Positions 63,014 to 64,000 of a stretch of DNA of 64,000 nt are shown here, in pieces. The stretch is from Diplonema papillatum. Lineage: Eukaryota > Euglenozoa > Diplonemea > Diplonemida > Diplonemidae. Position 1 is the stretch's first letter. The number at the start of each line of letters is the position of its first letter. The stretch is taken from NCBI GenBank assembly GCA_030068145.1, contig JAPJBO010000083.1:1-64000 (forward strand), written 5' to 3'. The notes under the pieces were generated by a model. That model was not told the DNA's origin, ran no database searches, and saw only the letters and a program-made list of their open reading frames with translations. The position numbers and the translations under genes were made by a program.

Positions 63014-64000
63014 GTGGGTCGTATTTTCACGTACGTGTGAAACTCGCCGTTCTCCCCCATGCGGTCAATGTGGGAAGGGAGGGATGCCACAAACTCGCGG
63101 GTATAAGGTGTGCCCACAGTAACTTCCGGCACACTTGAAGCCGTCACAGTGATGGAAACCACTTTTTCAGATGTAAATAATTTGTCCAGCAGGGCCGAAT
63201 ACTCTTTCCCGAACACGGGGAACTCGCACGCGTGCAAAGAATTCTGTTCGCGCCAGGCCCTAATGTCGGCGAGATGCAGGTCTCCGAAGAGGCATTTCAA
63301 ATCGCCATCCTTCCGGCAGAGCGCGATTCCGCTCTCGACTGCTGCCAAATACTCTTCGATGCTATTATGCTGAGGCAGAGGGGCCAGAATCAGGTCCAAT
63401 CCCAAAGATTTAGCCTGGTTCATTACTTCGTGGTGGTGGATCCCTTGGTGTTGGATCATGCCCGAGTGCTCGAAAAACGTCGTGAGCAGAACCACGTTTC
63501 GATGCTTCGTGCCGTCGTTTTCCTTCCCCTGGTTCCACCGGCCTTCCTCGGATCCGTGCAGGTACGTCAGAAAAGAGTCCTTACCGCCGCTCCAAAAGAG
63601 GACATCGGTTCCACCCGTTTCCTGCTCGGTCGTTGTTCCCGCGTCATGCCGGGCTGCAATGGTGTCCTTGCGGTGCGAAAGGTACACCGGCGCCTTCACA
63701 GAATTCAAGCGATTTTCCGGGAGAACGTTGAAGTGGCCGTACGGGCAGTGCCTGCACCGGTGCCCGCAGCAATAGCCGCGTTTCCGGTGGGACAGTTCGG
63801 TGATGACTGTGTACCCAGTATCGGGGTCTTTGTAGGTCCACTTATTTGCGGCGCAGGCGCTCATATGCGCATCCTCGATGTCTTTCAGCTTCTGTGTCGC
63901 TACCGCATTGTCTGGTCCTGCAGAGGGCGATGGTGGTCGGAATCGTTCAACAGGAAAGTCCTTCGGCCGGATCTCGTCGATCCCGTGCAGTACTGACACG
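62986..64000 (-). CDS. DUF5522-like cysteine motif fused to a diphthine-ammonia-ligase-type PP-loop ATPase (5' end outside window)
   Basis: The frame is open to the window edge and the first in-window codon is not ATG, so the start is outside (an internal Met about 46 codons in is the only alternative). Residues about 43-92 of the visible part carry RGYCCGHRCRHCPYGH, a cysteine signature of the small DUF5522 proteins, probably metal-binding. From about 132 a PP-loop ATP-pyrophosphatase domain begins with VLFWSGGKDSFLTYLH. It is followed by LLTTFFEHSGMIQHQGI and LAPLPQHNSIEEYLAAVE, then GDLHLADIRAWRE and FPVFGKEYSALLDKLF. This order matches the DPH6/MJ0570 family, whose founder amidates diphthine on elongation factor 2 with ATP and ammonia. 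Substrate identity here is not certain. The upstream Cys motif suggests a modified or added activity. Confidence 0.8.
   Translation of the reverse strand, partial: VSVLHGIDEIRPKDFPVERFRPPSPSAGPDNAVATQKLKDIEDAHMSACAANKWTYKDPDTGYTVITELSHRKRGYCCGHRCRHCPYGHFNVLPENRLNSVKAPVYLSHRKDTIAARHDAGTTTEQETGGTDVLFWSGGKDSFLTYLHGSEEGRWNQGKENDGTKHRNVVLLTTFFEHSGMIQHQGIHHHEVMNQAKSLGLDLILAPLPQHNSIEEYLAAVESGIALCRKDGDLKCLFGDLHLADIRAWREQNSLHACEFPVFGKEYSALLDKLFTSEKVVSITVTASSVPEVTVGTPYTREFVASLPSHIDRMGENGEFHTYVKIRPTGTPAVVPK

Overview
The window looks like nuclear DNA of a eukaryote. Long uninterrupted reading frames encode eukaryote-type proteins: a PTB/hnRNP-L-like RNA-binding protein with a very long glutamine tract, a PHO80/P-type cyclin, a diphthamide-synthetase-like PP-loop enzyme and a ubiquitin-specific-protease-like protein. 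They are embedded in a large excess of transposons, minisatellites and foldback repeats, with no operon-like packing. The recognisable genes are open without introns, which suggests an intron-poor unicellular lineage. A red alga or another microalga is possible, but that is only an inference and I cannot name the organism.

Layout. 1-2.3 kb: tRNA-like repeat pieces, a short fragment of a reverse transcriptase gene and an inverted-repeat element filled with a 16-bp minisatellite. 2.2-6.3 kb (minus strand): a GC-rich, 5'-truncated non-LTR retrotransposon copy (reverse transcriptase, CCHC knuckle, restriction-like endonuclease, long coiled-coil/disordered tail) with its poly(A) end. 6.3-12.3 kb: a foldback element with tandem-array inverted ends, interrupted by a 4.25-kb DNA transposon (6380-10628) with 16-bp perfect inverted termini, a 5- or 6-bp target duplication and two genes of no family I recognise. 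13.2-15.7 kb (minus): a USP-like protein with a SUMO-interaction motif. 16-19 kb: a 44-bp minisatellite and foldback repeats. 19-38 kb: gene-poor DNA with several small inverted-repeat elements, one with a clear 10-bp target duplication (30108-30780), and a degenerate tyrosine-recombinase-like sequence. 38.2-40.4 kb (minus): the RNA-binding protein. 41-47 kb: two more foldback elements and a second recombinase-like copy whose segment is inverted relative to a shared flank. 48-52.8 kb: gene-poor. 52.8-57.7 kb: a complete 4.9-kb hAT-like transposon with long inverted termini and an apparent 6-bp target duplication. 61.4-64 kb (minus): the cyclin gene and the 3' part of the PP-loop enzyme gene.

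The three host-type genes (RNA-binding protein, cyclin, PP-loop enzyme) have unrelated jobs. Everything else is mobile or repetitive. The most notable points are the bipartite two-gene transposon and its nesting, several foldback families whose inverted ends are short tandem arrays, a set of D-armless tRNA-like modules, and SUMO-interaction-like motifs in both the retrotransposon protein and the USP-like protein.
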